Shown here in pieces: positions 1 to 9,450 of a stretch of 64,000 bases of DNA (position 1 is the stretch's first letter; each line of letters starts with the position of its first letter). The notes under the pieces were generated by a model, which saw only the letters and a program-made list of their open reading frames with translations, made no database searches and was not told where the DNA came from. This DNA is from Ligilactobacillus sp900765635 (GTDB lineage Bacteria > Bacillota > Bacilli > Lactobacillales > Lactobacillaceae). The translations under genes and the position numbers were made by a program. The DNA lies in contig NZ_CASCJC010000001.1 of assembly GCF_949152225.1 (NCBI RefSeq), forward strand, positions 1,178,001-1,242,000. The letters run 5' to 3'.

Positions 1-83
1 TTATGTGCTGAACGTTTTGAAACATCATGTTCTGAGGAATTTCCTCCGAAAAATAAAGCAATGTGTAACTTCTTATTTTCCAT
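1..83 (-). CDS. ddl: D-alanine--D-alanine ligase, N-terminal fragment (cut by window edge)
   Basis: Only the first 27 codons are in the window. They contain the glycine-rich FGGNSSEHDVS stretch that opens the ATP-grasp ligase Ddl, which joins two D-alanines for peptidoglycan precursors in the cytoplasm. The ATG at 83 is preceded by a good ribosome binding site (AGAGGACGG). The gene is divergent from the polyphosphate operon and shares its upstream region. The assignment rests on a short but characteristic N-terminus. Confidence 0.8.
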   Translation of the reverse strand, partial: MENKKLHIALFFGGNSSEHDVSKRSAH

Positions 84-213
84 TTAATAATCCGTCCTCT
101 TCATTATTTTTTTATTTAACTAAATATATTATACGATAAAAAAATTAGCTTTGCTAGTATTGTCACTATCCAATAAAATCCGACTTTTTAATATTTAATT
201 AGAGAATTTATCT

Positions 214-269
214 TTTACACAAATTAACATCTGTTATCAAGAAATTACACAAAATTTACATGCTATCTT
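214..269 (+). promoter_or_regulatory. Probable PhoP box array and extended -10 of the polyphosphate operon
   Basis: Five TTTACA/TTAACA-like hexamers (TTTACA 214, TTAACA 224, TTATCA 234, ATTACA 244, TTTACA 255) are spaced 10-11 bp apart on the plus strand, the pattern known for PhoP boxes in Gram-positives. A TGCTATCTT extended -10 lies at 261-269, so a transcript would start near 276. No separate -35 is evident, as expected for an activator-dependent Pho promoter. This is inference from pattern only. Confidence 0.55.
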
Positions 270-329
270 TTGCTAAATCTAAATAAGATTGTTATCATGA
301 AAAAAGAAAGCATTAAGGAGGTTATTACT

Positions 330-1847
330 ATGTCTAAAAACTTATTTGGCATTATTTATATGTCCTCGTTAAAAGTTAAATTAACCATCTTTGATTTAAA
401 AAACATGAATATTCTTGAAGAAGTTGATTCGGCTGAATTTATTCCACATAATTCACAAACAAACATTTATACCCAAGAATTGTCCAAAATTACCCTAGCT
501 TTAAACGGATTTAAACAATTACTAAAAGATTATCACGTCCAAAGTTTCCGTTTTTTTGGTAACAAACAATTATTAGATGATGTTTCGGCTCGCTATATTG
601 CCGATCAAATCTTTGTGCGGACTAACCTTAAAATTTCATGGTTAAATACTGGACAAGTCAACTTTTTTAAAGCGCAAGCAGTTATTGGACAACTGCAAGC
701 CCTAAACGATACTACATATGAAACGACTTATTTACTAAGCCTAGGTTCCAACTTCATTACGATTTTTGAATTTCATGATAACAAATTCAAAACAGTCTGG
801 AACATTGAATTTGGGCAACATGAACTAAATGATATCCAACAAGCACTACGCTTAACTGCCAATGACTCGACTGAAGTTATCAACGATTATATTAAAAGTA
901 AACTCGAATCATTAAAAAATATTTTTCCTAAAACTAATGGTAAAGTCCGTTTAGTTTTACAACATTCCGTGGCCTTGCGTAATAAATTTATCAAATCAAC
1001 CGAAACAACGGCTGAAATTAGTATCGGTGAATTTCAAAAAATTTATCACGATATTATCAACAATACTGATCAATATCTAACAAATTCATTTGCAATTGAT
1101 GATAATCGTTTGAGTCGTGTAATCCCACATTTTTTAATTGTCAATCGCATTATTAAGCTACTTAAAGTAGATACCTTAATGTTAACTACCTTATCTGTTA
1201 CTGAAGGACTTGCCTTACAACAAGCCATTGATAACGGATTTGTTACTGCTGATTTTTCTGAGATGATTCTAACTTCTGCCCAAAACATTGCGAATCGCTA
1301 TTTAACTGATAATAGACATCGTATGAATGTTAAAAAATTTGCGCTACATCTTTTTGACCAACTTAAACGCTTGCATCATTTAACTACACGGCACCGTTTA
1401 TTGCTGCAAATTGCGTGTGAAGTCGATGATATTGGGAATTTTATCAATCCTAAAGGTCATTACCGTCATTCTGCTTATATTTTAGAAGCTAATAAAATTA
1501 TTGGCCTATCAGATAACGAAAATCAAATTATTGCTGAGATTTCACGCTATCATAGTTCAGAAAGCCCTGAAATCGACCAACATCACTATCAGCATCTAGA
1601 TGATGATATTCAAATGATAGTTGCCAAACTAGCCGCTATCTTACGGATTGCCGATGCCTTAGATGATTCACATAATCAAAAGATTAAAAAGATTTCAATC
1701 TCGCTAAAAGAAGAACAACTTATTATTAGTGCCTTTTGTAATCAAGACCTTACTTTAGAAAAATGGTCGTTTACCCAAAAAGCCCCTCTTTTCAAGGAAG
1801 TCTTTGGAATTGAGCCCGTTTTTAAACAAAGGAGAGTGCGTAACTAA
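330..1847 (+). CDS. Ppx/GppA-like protein with degenerate active site and C-terminal HD-like domain
   Basis: About 505 residues with the two-part architecture of long exopolyphosphatases: an N-terminal ASKHA-like part and a C-terminal HD-like helical part. The start at 330 follows AAGGAGG; an upstream ATG at 270 lies before the likely transcription start. The expected DLGSNS phosphate loop reads as MSSLKV, the second DIGGGS-type loop reads as SLGSNF, and the HD-type His is replaced by Asp (VDDIG, about residues 365-369), although the later RHSAYIL stretch is kept. It is therefore probably a non-catalytic or regulatory Ppx paralogue. It overlaps ppk by one base (TAATG), so the two are co-translated. 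Confidence 0.75.
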   Translation: MSKNLFGIIYMSSLKVKLTIFDLKNMNILEEVDSAEFIPHNSQTNIYTQELSKITLALNGFKQLLKDYHVQSFRFFGNKQLLDDVSARYIADQIFVRTNLKISWLNTGQVNFFKAQAVIGQLQALNDTTYETTYLLSLGSNFITIFEFHDNKFKTVWNIEFGQHELNDIQQALRLTANDSTEVINDYIKSKLESLKNIFPKTNGKVRLVLQHSVALRNKFIKSTETTAEISIGEFQKIYHDIINNTDQYLTNSFAIDDNRLSRVIPHFLIVNRIIKLLKVDTLMLTTLSVTEGLALQQAIDNGFVTADFSEMILTSAQNIANRYLTDNRHRMNVKKFALHLFDQLKRLHHLTTRHRLLLQIACEVDDIGNFINPKGHYRHSAYILEANKIIGLSDNENQIIAEISRYHSSESPEIDQHHYQHLDDDIQMIVAKLAAILRIADALDDSHNQKIKKISISLKEEQLIISAFCNQDLTLEKWSFTQKAPLFKEVFGIEPVFKQRRVRN

Positions 1848-4015
1848 TGTCAAAAAAATTTGCTAAACATACTTATTTTCAAAATCGTGAACTCAGTTGG
1901 CTAGCCTTTAACGGACGTGTTTTAGAAGAAGCGCGGGATTTAGATAATCCGTTACTTGAACGTGTTAACTTTTTAGGCATCACCCAAAGTAACGTTGATG
2001 AATTTTTTATGGTTCGGGTGGCAGCCTTAAGCCGACTCATTGCAGTTGACCTTGAATCAAAAGATGCAGCTGGTTTAACGCCTACTGAACAATTAGCCCA
2101 AATTAATGTTGTTGAACACGAGATGGTTGAAAGACGCTACTCAACTTACAATCGTTCCTTAATTCCACAGCTTGAAAAACATGAAATTTATCTTTTGAAA
2201 CCCAACCAGCTAAACGAAGAACAATATGAATTTATTGAACGCTACTTCAATGATGAACTTTATCCTGTTTTAACACCGATGGCAGACGATTCATCCCGTC
2301 CGTTTCCTTTTATTAGTAATAACTCATTAAACCTAGCGATTCGTTTATTTGATCCAACTAAAAAAGAAGAACTTTTTGCCACAATTCGAGTTCCTGAGGT
2401 CTTTTCACGCCTCGTAAAACTTCCTTTAGCTGAAAATAGTTTTATCTTGCTTGAAGATATTATTAAAGAATTTATTGTTCGCTTATTTACTGGCTTTGAA
2501 GTTTGCGAAACTGCAACTTACCGTGTCATTCGGGATATGTATTTAGATGTGGCTGAAAAAGATACTTCAGATTTGCTTTTGGCGGTTAAAGAACAACTTA
2601 AAGAACGTGAACATGGCGATGTGGTGCGCTTAGAATTTGAAAATTCAATTAGTAAAGCTTTACGTAAGCGACTAATCAAAGCTCTTGAAGTTAAAGATCA
2701 AGCGATTTATACAATTAATGGACCATTAGATTTAACCTTTTTAAAGAAATTACCACGTTTAATCGAGGGACATGAAGATTTAAAATACCCTAAGTTCAAA
2801 GGTTATCGCCCACATAAATTAACTGGTTCTTATAACATTTTTGATGTTATCAAAAAACAAGATCTTTTATTACAACACCCCTATGATTCATTTGGCATTG
2901 TTGTTGATTTTATCAAACAAGCTGCTTTAGACCCAGATGTTTTAGCTATTAAGATGACCCTTTATCGTGTTTCAGGAAACTCACCTATTATTAAATATCT
3001 TGGTTTAGCTGCTCAAAAAGGTAAACAAGTAACCGTTTTGGTTGAAGTTAAAGCGCGCTTTGATGAACAAAATAATGTCCGTTGGGCTAAAGAACTTGAA
3101 AATATGGGCTGTCACGTAATCTATGGACTTGTAGGTTTAAAGACCCATTCAAAAGTAGCCCTTGTGATTCGCCACGAAGAAGATGGAATTCGGCGTTACT
3201 TACATCTTGGCACGGGTAACTATAATGATGTCACGGCTAATTTTTATACCGATATGGGATTATTAACTTGCCAAAAAGATATGGGAGTTGACGCTACTAA
3301 TGTCTTTAACATGCTATCTGGTTACGCCCGCCCGCCTTATTTTTATCAATTGCACATTTCACCTAATCATATCCGTAAATTTATTTATCGTAAAATTGAT
3401 GAAGAAATTGCGATTGCTAAACAGGGTCGCTTTGCTTTAATCAAAATGAAAATGAATTCTTTATCCGATCCTAAAGTCATTGAAAAACTTTATGAAGCCT
3501 CGGCTGCAGGAGTTAAAATTCAATTAATTATTCGTGGAATTTGTTGTTTGAAAACAGAGCTTCCTGAAGTTAGTGAAAATATCGAAGTCCATTCAATCGT
3601 TGGGCGCTTCCTTGAGCATAGTCGTATCTATTATTTTTATAATGATGGTATCCAAGATGTCTATTTATCAAGTGCCGACATGATGACGCGCAATCTAAAT
3701 CGACGCGTCGAGTTGATGTTTCCTATCTTACAGTCCGATTTAAAGGAAGAAACTATCCAAATTTTTGAAAAAATGTGGTCTGATAATGTTAAGGCGCGTA
3801 TTTTACACGGAAATAAATTTGAACGAATCGATCGCCGTGGTTTAAGTCTGCATAACTGTCAAGAAGAGTTTATTGAGCAAGCTTTGAAAAAACAAAAAAA
3901 ACAACAAGCTCAGCTCAAAAAAGCTAATCAAAAATCAGAAGTTTTCATTCCTTTAACTCAAAATGCAGACTCTCCTTTCGAAGCAACTCAAATGGAGGAA
4001 AAAGACAATGATTAA
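1847..4015 (+). CDS. ppk: Polyphosphate kinase 1
   Basis: 722 residues, the usual length for Ppk1, which reversibly transfers the ATP gamma-phosphate to polyphosphate. The N-terminal domain (NRELSWLAFNGRVLEEA) and both catalytic phospholipase D-like domains are present. The autophosphorylated histidine is in KTHSKVAL (residue 434) and the second conserved histidine in YLHLGTGNY (residue 453). The C-terminus is Lys/Gln-rich. The ATG at 1847 overlaps the upstream stop, with GGAGAG as ribosome binding site. It lies in the middle of a three-gene operon and overlaps the next gene by 8 bp. Confidence 0.97.
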   Translation: MSKKFAKHTYFQNRELSWLAFNGRVLEEARDLDNPLLERVNFLGITQSNVDEFFMVRVAALSRLIAVDLESKDAAGLTPTEQLAQINVVEHEMVERRYSTYNRSLIPQLEKHEIYLLKPNQLNEEQYEFIERYFNDELYPVLTPMADDSSRPFPFISNNSLNLAIRLFDPTKKEELFATIRVPEVFSRLVKLPLAENSFILLEDIIKEFIVRLFTGFEVCETATYRVIRDMYLDVAEKDTSDLLLAVKEQLKEREHGDVVRLEFENSISKALRKRLIKALEVKDQAIYTINGPLDLTFLKKLPRLIEGHEDLKYPKFKGYRPHKLTGSYNIFDVIKKQDLLLQHPYDSFGIVVDFIKQAALDPDVLAIKMTLYRVSGNSPIIKYLGLAAQKGKQVTVLVEVKARFDEQNNVRWAKELENMGCHVIYGLVGLKTHSKVALVIRHEEDGIRRYLHLGTGNYNDVTANFYTDMGLLTCQKDMGVDATNVFNMLSGYARPPYFYQLHISPNHIRKFIYRKIDEEIAIAKQGRFALIKMKMNSLSDPKVIEKLYEASAAGVKIQLIIRGICCLKTELPEVSENIEVHSIVGRFLEHSRIYYFYNDGIQDVYLSSADMMTRNLNRRVELMFPILQSDLKEETIQIFEKMWSDNVKARILHGNKFERIDRRGLSLHNCQEEFIEQALKKQKKQQAQLKKANQKSEVFIPLTQNADSPFEATQMEEKDND

Positions 4016-4937
4016 TTTTGCAGTCATCGATCTAGGTTCAAATTCAATTCGGATGCGTATCACTCAGCTAGATGAAAACAAGCAGCTCACAGTTACTCAT
4101 CAAGTTAAAGAATACGTTCGTCTCTCAGAAAATATGGAGCCTAATAAAATTTTACAACCAGAGCCGATTAACCGGACTTTAGCCGCTTTAAGAAGTTTTA
4201 AAGTAATTTATGAAGCATTACCAAATGTCAAACTTAAGGCGCTCGCAACAGCAGCAGTGCGCCAAGCTCAAAATCAACAGCAATTTTTAAATTTGGTTAA
4301 ACAAGAAATTGGCATCGACTTTGAGGTTATTTCTGGGACACGTGAAGCGTATTTAGATTTTTTAGGTGTCACCAACACCTTGCCTGTGCGTGACTGTTTG
4401 ATTATGGATGGCGGTGGTGCTAGTACAGAATTGATTTTAGTTAAAGAGGGCCAATTGAAAAATTCAATTAGTCTACCTTTTGGTTCGGTGACAATTTCAC
4501 AAGAATTTAATTTAGCCGATAAAATTAACGCTCAAAATCTTTTCTTAGCCATGACGGCCATTGAAAAGCAACTGACTGATATTGATTGGTTGGTTCAAGC
4601 TCATAAAATGCCGCTAATTGCCCTTGGCGGAAGTAATCGCACACTTGCTAAAATTACCCGCCGCAAGAATCGTCAAGCAAATGAACCATTACCTAATCTT
4701 CATGGGTTCAAATTAGATAGTCAAATCGCTTTTGACATCATGGCCGCTTTAATTTCTAAAAATAAAAGTGAACGTGAAAAAATTGCAGGTTTAGCTAAAA
4801 GTCGTGCAGATGTTGTCGTTGGTGGCTTAATTCCCTTGATTTTAATCTTGCGTGTTTTTCATATCGATGAGATCCTCTTTTCCAATCATGGATTGCGTGA
4901 AGGCTGTTTATTTGAATATCTCGAACAAATAAACTAA
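4008..4937 (+). CDS. ppx: Exopolyphosphatase (short, single-domain Ppx)
   Basis: 309 residues covering only the ASKHA catalytic part, as in short Ppx enzymes of other Gram-positives. It removes terminal phosphate from polyphosphate. The phosphate loop DLGSNS (residues 8-13), the catalytic-Glu region GTREAYLDF and the second loop DGGGAST (near residue 134) are all intact, unlike in the paralogue upstream. The ATG at 4008 is chosen because GGAGG lies just before it; an in-frame ATG at 3963 lies inside ppk and has no such site. The 8-bp overlap with ppk indicates coupling. Confidence 0.93.
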   Translation: MINFAVIDLGSNSIRMRITQLDENKQLTVTHQVKEYVRLSENMEPNKILQPEPINRTLAALRSFKVIYEALPNVKLKALATAAVRQAQNQQQFLNLVKQEIGIDFEVISGTREAYLDFLGVTNTLPVRDCLIMDGGGASTELILVKEGQLKNSISLPFGSVTISQEFNLADKINAQNLFLAMTAIEKQLTDIDWLVQAHKMPLIALGGSNRTLAKITRRKNRQANEPLPNLHGFKLDSQIAFDIMAALISKNKSEREKIAGLAKSRADVVVGGLIPLILILRVFHIDEILFSNHGLREGCLFEYLEQIN

Positions 4938-4978
4938 GAATTGATAAGGCCTTTAACAAAGATCAGCGATTAAATTAA

Positions 4979-5023
4979 AAAGAAAGTTTATGAAAAAATA
5001 TACTTCATAGACTTTCTTTTTTT
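4979..5023 (+). terminator. Rho-independent terminator of the ppk operon
   Basis: A 16-bp stem (AAAGAAAGTTTATGAA with one G-T wobble partner) is followed by a T-run. It closes the polyphosphate operon. Together with the murC terminator it accounts for most of the 320-bp gap 4938-5257; I see no gene there. Confidence 0.85.
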
Positions 5024-5140
5024 AGCTATTTTTTATAATTTTTATTAATCCTAATTTCATTATAAAAATCATCCATCCGCATAGCAGATATTTTTTGATT
5101 GCACACGCTACACAAGCTCAGCTGGCTTTAAACACATAAA

Positions 5141-5179
5141 AAAGCTCTCCTCACTAAAAAACTTCAGTAAAGAGAGTTT
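5141..5179 (-). terminator. Rho-independent terminator downstream of murC
   Basis: On the minus strand an ACTCTCTTTACT arm pairs with AGTGAGGAGAG (G-U wobbles allowed) and is followed by six T. It lies about 80 bp past the murC stop. Confidence 0.65.
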
Positions 5180-5257
5180 CAAAATCAAAATTAATAACTC
5201 TTTAATCTTTGATGACTACTTCATCAGTCCGATTTGACAAAGAGCCTATTTTTCTAG

Positions 5258-6589
5258 CTAATTATTTTTTAAACTTAACTCACTTAAAAGTTGTTCATAC
5301 GCATGTTCATATTTTTGAATGTCACCTGCTCCCATGAAAACAACAACATCATCATGAAAATCAAGTAATGGCGACATATTATCCAATTCTAAAACTTCGC
5401 CACCCTTAGTAATCTTCGCTCCTAAATCCTTCGCTGAGACCGCACCATCTTTTTCACGAATCGAACTAAAGATTTCGGTTAAATAAACGCAATCTGCCAG
5501 ACTTAAACTCGTTGCAAAATCATCCATCAAAGCGACTGTACGACTAAAGGTATGTGGTTGAAAGACTGCAATGATTTTTTTATCTGGATATTGTTGCCGC
5601 GCAGCATCAATCGTTGCACGAATTTCGTGAGGATGATGCGCATAATCATCGATGATCACCATATCAGCAACTTTCTTTTCAGTAAAGCGACGTTTAACCC
5701 CTTTAAAAGTCAAAAGATGTTTTTTAACTTCATCTTGTTCAACTTGTTCTAAATAAGAAACAGCAATCACGGCTAAGCTGTTTAAAACATTGTGTTTACC
5801 AAACAAATGCGTTTCATATCGTCCTAAAAATTCATCATGATGATAAACATCAAAACTCGATCCCTTGGTGGTTCGTTTAATATTAACCGCTCTGAAATCA
5901 TCGTCTTCTTTTGTCCCATAATAATAAATTGGCACATCAGCTTTTAGTTGACGTAAATTTTCATCTTCACCCCAAACAAATAAAGCTTTTTTGGTTTGTT
6001 TAGCCAATGTTTCAAAGGCATCACACACATCATCAATGCCTGTAAAGTAATCTGGATGGTCAAAATCAATATTTGTCATGATTGTATAATCAGGATGATA
6101 GGCTACAAAATGACGACGATATTCATCGGCTTCAAAAACAAAAAAGCGTGCATCAGGAACGCCTTTCCCCGAGCCATCCCCTACTAGATAACTTGTTGAT
6201 GAAACCAAACTTAATACATGAGCTAATAAGCCACTCGTACTAGTCTTGCCATGCGCACCAGCAACTGCAATGCTAGTGGTTTCTGCAACAATTTGTTCCA
6301 CCATTTCAGGATAGCGCAAAACTTCTAAACCCATTTTTTTAGCTTGCGCTATTTCTTCTTGGTCATCACCAAAAGCATTGCCAGCAATCACAATCATTTC
6401 ATCTGTAATATTTTCTTTAGCAAATGAATAAATTTTAATCCCAGCTTGTTCTAAGCCACGTTGCGTAAAAGTATATTTATCAATATCAGATCCGGCAACT
6501 CGACAGCCTTTATCTTTTAAAATTAATGCCAAAGAACTCATCCCAGTTCCTTTAATACCTACAAAAAAATAAGTTTTGTCCATGTTCAT
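5258..6589 (-). CDS. murC: UDP-N-acetylmuramate--L-alanine ligase
   Basis: 443 residues, a full-length Mur ligase that adds L-alanine to UDP-MurNAc in the cytoplasm, the first step of peptide stem synthesis. It has the N-terminal Rossmann-like nucleotide loop (GIKGTGMSSLA), the ATP-binding GAHGKTSTSG loop near residue 113, and the C-terminal FQPHTFSRT motif typical of MurC. The start follows AGAGGAT. It lies directly downstream of the SftA-type translocase, the same order as in Bacillus. Confidence 0.97.
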   Translation of the reverse strand: MNMDKTYFFVGIKGTGMSSLALILKDKGCRVAGSDIDKYTFTQRGLEQAGIKIYSFAKENITDEMIVIAGNAFGDDQEEIAQAKKMGLEVLRYPEMVEQIVAETTSIAVAGAHGKTSTSGLLAHVLSLVSSTSYLVGDGSGKGVPDARFFVFEADEYRRHFVAYHPDYTIMTNIDFDHPDYFTGIDDVCDAFETLAKQTKKALFVWGEDENLRQLKADVPIYYYGTKEDDDFRAVNIKRTTKGSSFDVYHHDEFLGRYETHLFGKHNVLNSLAVIAVSYLEQVEQDEVKKHLLTFKGVKRRFTEKKVADMVIIDDYAHHPHEIRATIDAARQQYPDKKIIAVFQPHTFSRTVALMDDFATSLSLADCVYLTEIFSSIREKDGAVSAKDLGAKITKGGEVLELDNMSPLLDFHDDVVVFMGAGDIQKYEHAYEQLLSELSLKNN

Positions 6590-6614
6590 GTTTATCCTCT
6601 TCTCATACGTATTA

Positions 6615-8717
6615 TTATTGATTACGTAAATTTTCTAATTGTTCTGCTGTTAGATAGACTTCACGTGGCTTGGAACCACGTGCACTCGAAATAAAACCTC
6701 GCTGCTCTAAATCATCGATTATTCCAGCTGCACGATTATAACCGATTGAAAAAACTCGTTGCAATTTAGAAGTTGAAATATTTTCTTCGTTAACTAAATA
6801 ATCTAACACACGTGGTAACAACTCATCTTCATTTTCACTTGCCAATTCTTGTTGTTTAAGACCATCTGGATCAAATGCATAACAAGGCTTAGTTTGTTGA
6901 CGTACAAAATCCGTAATCACATCAACTTCATCATCAATATACGTTCCTTGTAAACGTAGCGGCTGACTAGAGCCATTTCCTAAATATAGCATATCTCCAC
7001 GGCCTAATAAGCGTTCGGCTCCAGCAACATCTAAAATTGTACGTGAATCAACTTGACTAGCAACCATAAAAGCAATTCTAGTTGGAATATTATTTTTGAT
7101 TGTCCCTGTAATCACATCGACACTTGGACGCTGGGTGGCAATAATCAGATGAATACCAGCCGCCCTAGCTTTTGCTGTAATTCGTGCAATATAATCTTGC
7201 ACTTCTGAGGCTGCTACCATCATCAAATCGGCCAACTCATCGATGACAACCACAATATATGGCATTTGTAGTCCATATTCTTGGTGTTCTTTTGCCTTGG
7301 CATTAAAAGATTCAATATTCCGCGCACCACCTGCTGCTAGACGTTGATACCGTTGTTCCATCTCATCTACAACCCATTTTAAGGCCGCAGAAGCCGCCTT
7401 AGGATCAGAGATAACAGGGGCTAATAAATGACCAATATCATGGTATGGTGCTAATTCGACTGCTTTAGGATCGATTAAAAGCAACTTAACTTCAGCAGGT
7501 GTTGCCTTATAAAGTAAGGAGACTAATAGACTATTTAAGAAAACCGATTTCCCTGAACCTGTTGCTCCGGCAATCAAGCCATGTGGCATCTTCTTTAAAT
7601 CTGTAATCTGCGGTTGACCAAACAAATCGACACCCAATGCAATCGTTAAAGGAGAACTAGCCTCTTTGAATTTAGACGAAGACAATACTTCTGACAACAT
7701 TACAGGTCGACTAATCTGATTAGGAATTTCGATACCTATGCTACTTTTCCCTGGAATTGGAGCTTCGATTCGAATATCTTTAGCTGCTAATGCCAATTTT
7801 AAATCATCAGTTAAATTAGTAATTTTATTAACTTTAACACCACGTTCTAAAGTAATTTCAAACTGTGTAACGGTTGGTCCAATCGTCCAATCTTTAACAC
7901 TAGCCTCAACGTTAAAAGCCGCTAGCGTTTCATTTAAAATCTCACTTTGATTTAAAATCCATTCATCTAAAGCAGGATCCGCATCATAAACAGGCGCCGG
8001 TAACAAACTGAGAGTTGGAAGTTGATATCCTTGTATGTCAGGCATAATTTTTACTTGTTGCACAATTGAAGTTTGGGGTTTCTTTGCTACAGGTGCAACA
8101 TTAACCTGTTTAATTTCTTTTGTAACACTAACTTGCGGAGAATCTTGTTGAATTTTAGTTGGTAATTCGATTTTTTTAGACAAACTTGTTTGTTTTTTAG
8201 GATAAAAAGTCTCAGTTTGTAAAATAACTTTCTCACTTTGCTTATTAGTTAGTGGTAAATTTTCCACTATCTGTGCGTCATCTATAACTTGCGCAACAAG
8301 AGAAGTTTCAAAATTCACTTCCAAGTCTTCTTTAGCAACCATATCTTCATCAGTCAACTCTACTTCATCGCTAATATCTTTTTCAAAATCGGAATTATCC
8401 GCATATCCTTCTACAAAGACTACTCGTTCTGTTAAGTCAACCAATGGCAGTTTTTCTTCACTTAACTCACCAAAAAGCAAGTAACTATCGGGATGCTTAG
8501 TTAACTCTTCCTTTAGTTTTAAATACTTTTTTCGCAAGTCAACTTTCTTAAGTTGAGGAGAAGTTGAAGGAGGAATATATGTCGGCTGAAAAATTTTAGC
8601 CATCTTCTTTTCATCTAATTTTTTATGCTCGGTTATATTGGTTAGTGAGCCAGAGGTAGAATTATTTATTTTATTGTTTGTATTCCGGTAAAATGCCGGA
8701 CCATCATAATGTTTCAT
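6615..8717 (-). CDS. sftA: SftA-type DNA translocase (FtsK/SpoIIIE family)
   Basis: About 700 residues. The first ~240 are hydrophilic and low in complexity with no membrane segment, which fits SftA rather than membrane-anchored FtsK/SpoIIIE. The RecA-like motor has Walker A GATGSGKS near residue 386 and a Walker B region ending IDELADLM near residue 490. A winged-helix gamma domain (VFSIGYNRAAGIIDDLEQRG) closes the protein and should read chromosome polarity motifs. SftA helps clear DNA from the closing septum. The ATG at 8717 is preferred because AGGATG lies 9 bp upstream; an ATG at 8726 is an alternative. The ytpR-sftA-murC order matches Bacillus. Confidence 0.9.
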   Translation of the reverse strand: MKHYDGPAFYRNTNNKINNSTSGSLTNITEHKKLDEKKMAKIFQPTYIPPSTSPQLKKVDLRKKYLKLKEELTKHPDSYLLFGELSEEKLPLVDLTERVVFVEGYADNSDFEKDISDEVELTDEDMVAKEDLEVNFETSLVAQVIDDAQIVENLPLTNKQSEKVILQTETFYPKKQTSLSKKIELPTKIQQDSPQVSVTKEIKQVNVAPVAKKPQTSIVQQVKIMPDIQGYQLPTLSLLPAPVYDADPALDEWILNQSEILNETLAAFNVEASVKDWTIGPTVTQFEITLERGVKVNKITNLTDDLKLALAAKDIRIEAPIPGKSSIGIEIPNQISRPVMLSEVLSSSKFKEASSPLTIALGVDLFGQPQITDLKKMPHGLIAGATGSGKSVFLNSLLVSLLYKATPAEVKLLLIDPKAVELAPYHDIGHLLAPVISDPKAASAALKWVVDEMEQRYQRLAAGGARNIESFNAKAKEHQEYGLQMPYIVVVIDELADLMMVAASEVQDYIARITAKARAAGIHLIIATQRPSVDVITGTIKNNIPTRIAFMVASQVDSRTILDVAGAERLLGRGDMLYLGNGSSQPLRLQGTYIDDEVDVITDFVRQQTKPCYAFDPDGLKQQELASENEDELLPRVLDYLVNEENISTSKLQRVFSIGYNRAAGIIDDLEQRGFISSARGSKPREVYLTAEQLENLRNQ

Positions 8718-8734
8718 TTTTTTCATCCTAACAA

Positions 8735-8777
8735 CAAAAATTGGGCTAGTGTTGACAAATGCCCACTCTAGCCCATT
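8735..8777 (-). terminator. Rho-independent terminator between ytpR and sftA
   Basis: On the minus strand TGGGCTAGAGTG pairs with CACTAGCCCA across an 11-14 nt loop, followed by ATTTTTG. It lies immediately after the ytpR stop, so sftA probably has some transcription of its own or depends on readthrough. Confidence 0.8.
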
Positions 8778-8788
8778 TTATCATATTT

Positions 8789-9433
8789 CTAGTCACCTGT
8801 AACAAATAATCGGCTAGCTTTTTGAAAATCAAAGGCCACACCAATTTCATAGTCAGTTGGTAAGACTAAAATCCCACGCTTTTGCGGCGCGTTTGGTAAC
8901 GCAAGTTCGCGCGCTGAACAAATCATCCCTGCACTTGCAATCCCACGCAATTCTCCTGGCCAAATCAATGTACCATTTGGCATCATTGCACCAGGTTTAG
9001 CAACAACTACTCGTTGATTGAGTTCAATATTTGGCGCTCCACAAACAATCTGTACCACTTGGCCATTATCAATTTGAACTTGTGCAATATGCAAATGATC
9101 AGAATCTGGATGTTCAATTAATTCTTGAACAAAACCTACGACAAATTTTGGAGTGTCATCGACCATTAATTCTGCTTTAAATCCTACTTGTTGCAAAGTT
9201 TGATTCAGTTTAGCAACAGCTTTTTCTTGCAAAAAAACCTGCCCCACACCATTTAAGTCAGATACGATTTGGCTAATATCAAAAAAGTTATAGCCCAAAG
9301 TTTGTTGGGTTTGAGTATCAAAAATGCGTGTCACATTTCCCTTTGTTTCAAAATCTTGACTAGCACTATCCGCAGCCAAAATTACAACCAAAACATCACC
9401 TGTTTGGGCTGGATTATAACTGGCAATCAACAT
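8789..9433 (-). CDS. ytpR: YtpR-type tRNA-binding domain protein
   Basis: 214 residues. The C-terminal half is an EMAP/PheT-like tRNA-binding OB fold (VGFVQELIEHPDSDHLHI, then VCGAPNI and GMICSARELALP), as in the N-terminus of PheRS beta. The N-terminal half is the YtpR-specific region. Its function beyond probable tRNA binding is not established. The start follows AAAGGAGA. It is encoded just after the thioredoxin-like gene, as in Bacillus. Confidence 0.92.
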   Translation of the reverse strand: MLIASYNPAQTGDVLVVILAADSASQDFETKGNVTRIFDTQTQQTLGYNFFDISQIVSDLNGVGQVFLQEKAVAKLNQTLQQVGFKAELMVDDTPKFVVGFVQELIEHPDSDHLHIAQVQIDNGQVVQIVCGAPNIELNQRVVVAKPGAMMPNGTLIWPGELRGIASAGMICSARELALPNAPQKRGILVLPTDYEIGVAFDFQKASRLFVTGD

Positions 9434-9450
9434 CTCAAATCTCCTTTAAG

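Noticed and set aside
270..329. ATG at 270 as start of the first Ppx-like gene
   Set aside because: It lies upstream of the probable transcription start and has no ribosome binding site; the ATG at 330 follows AAGGAGG.
5552..6187. Plus-strand frames opposite murC (and similar ones opposite sftA, leuS, pepV and uraA)
   Set aside because: They are shadows of strongly supported genes on the other strand.
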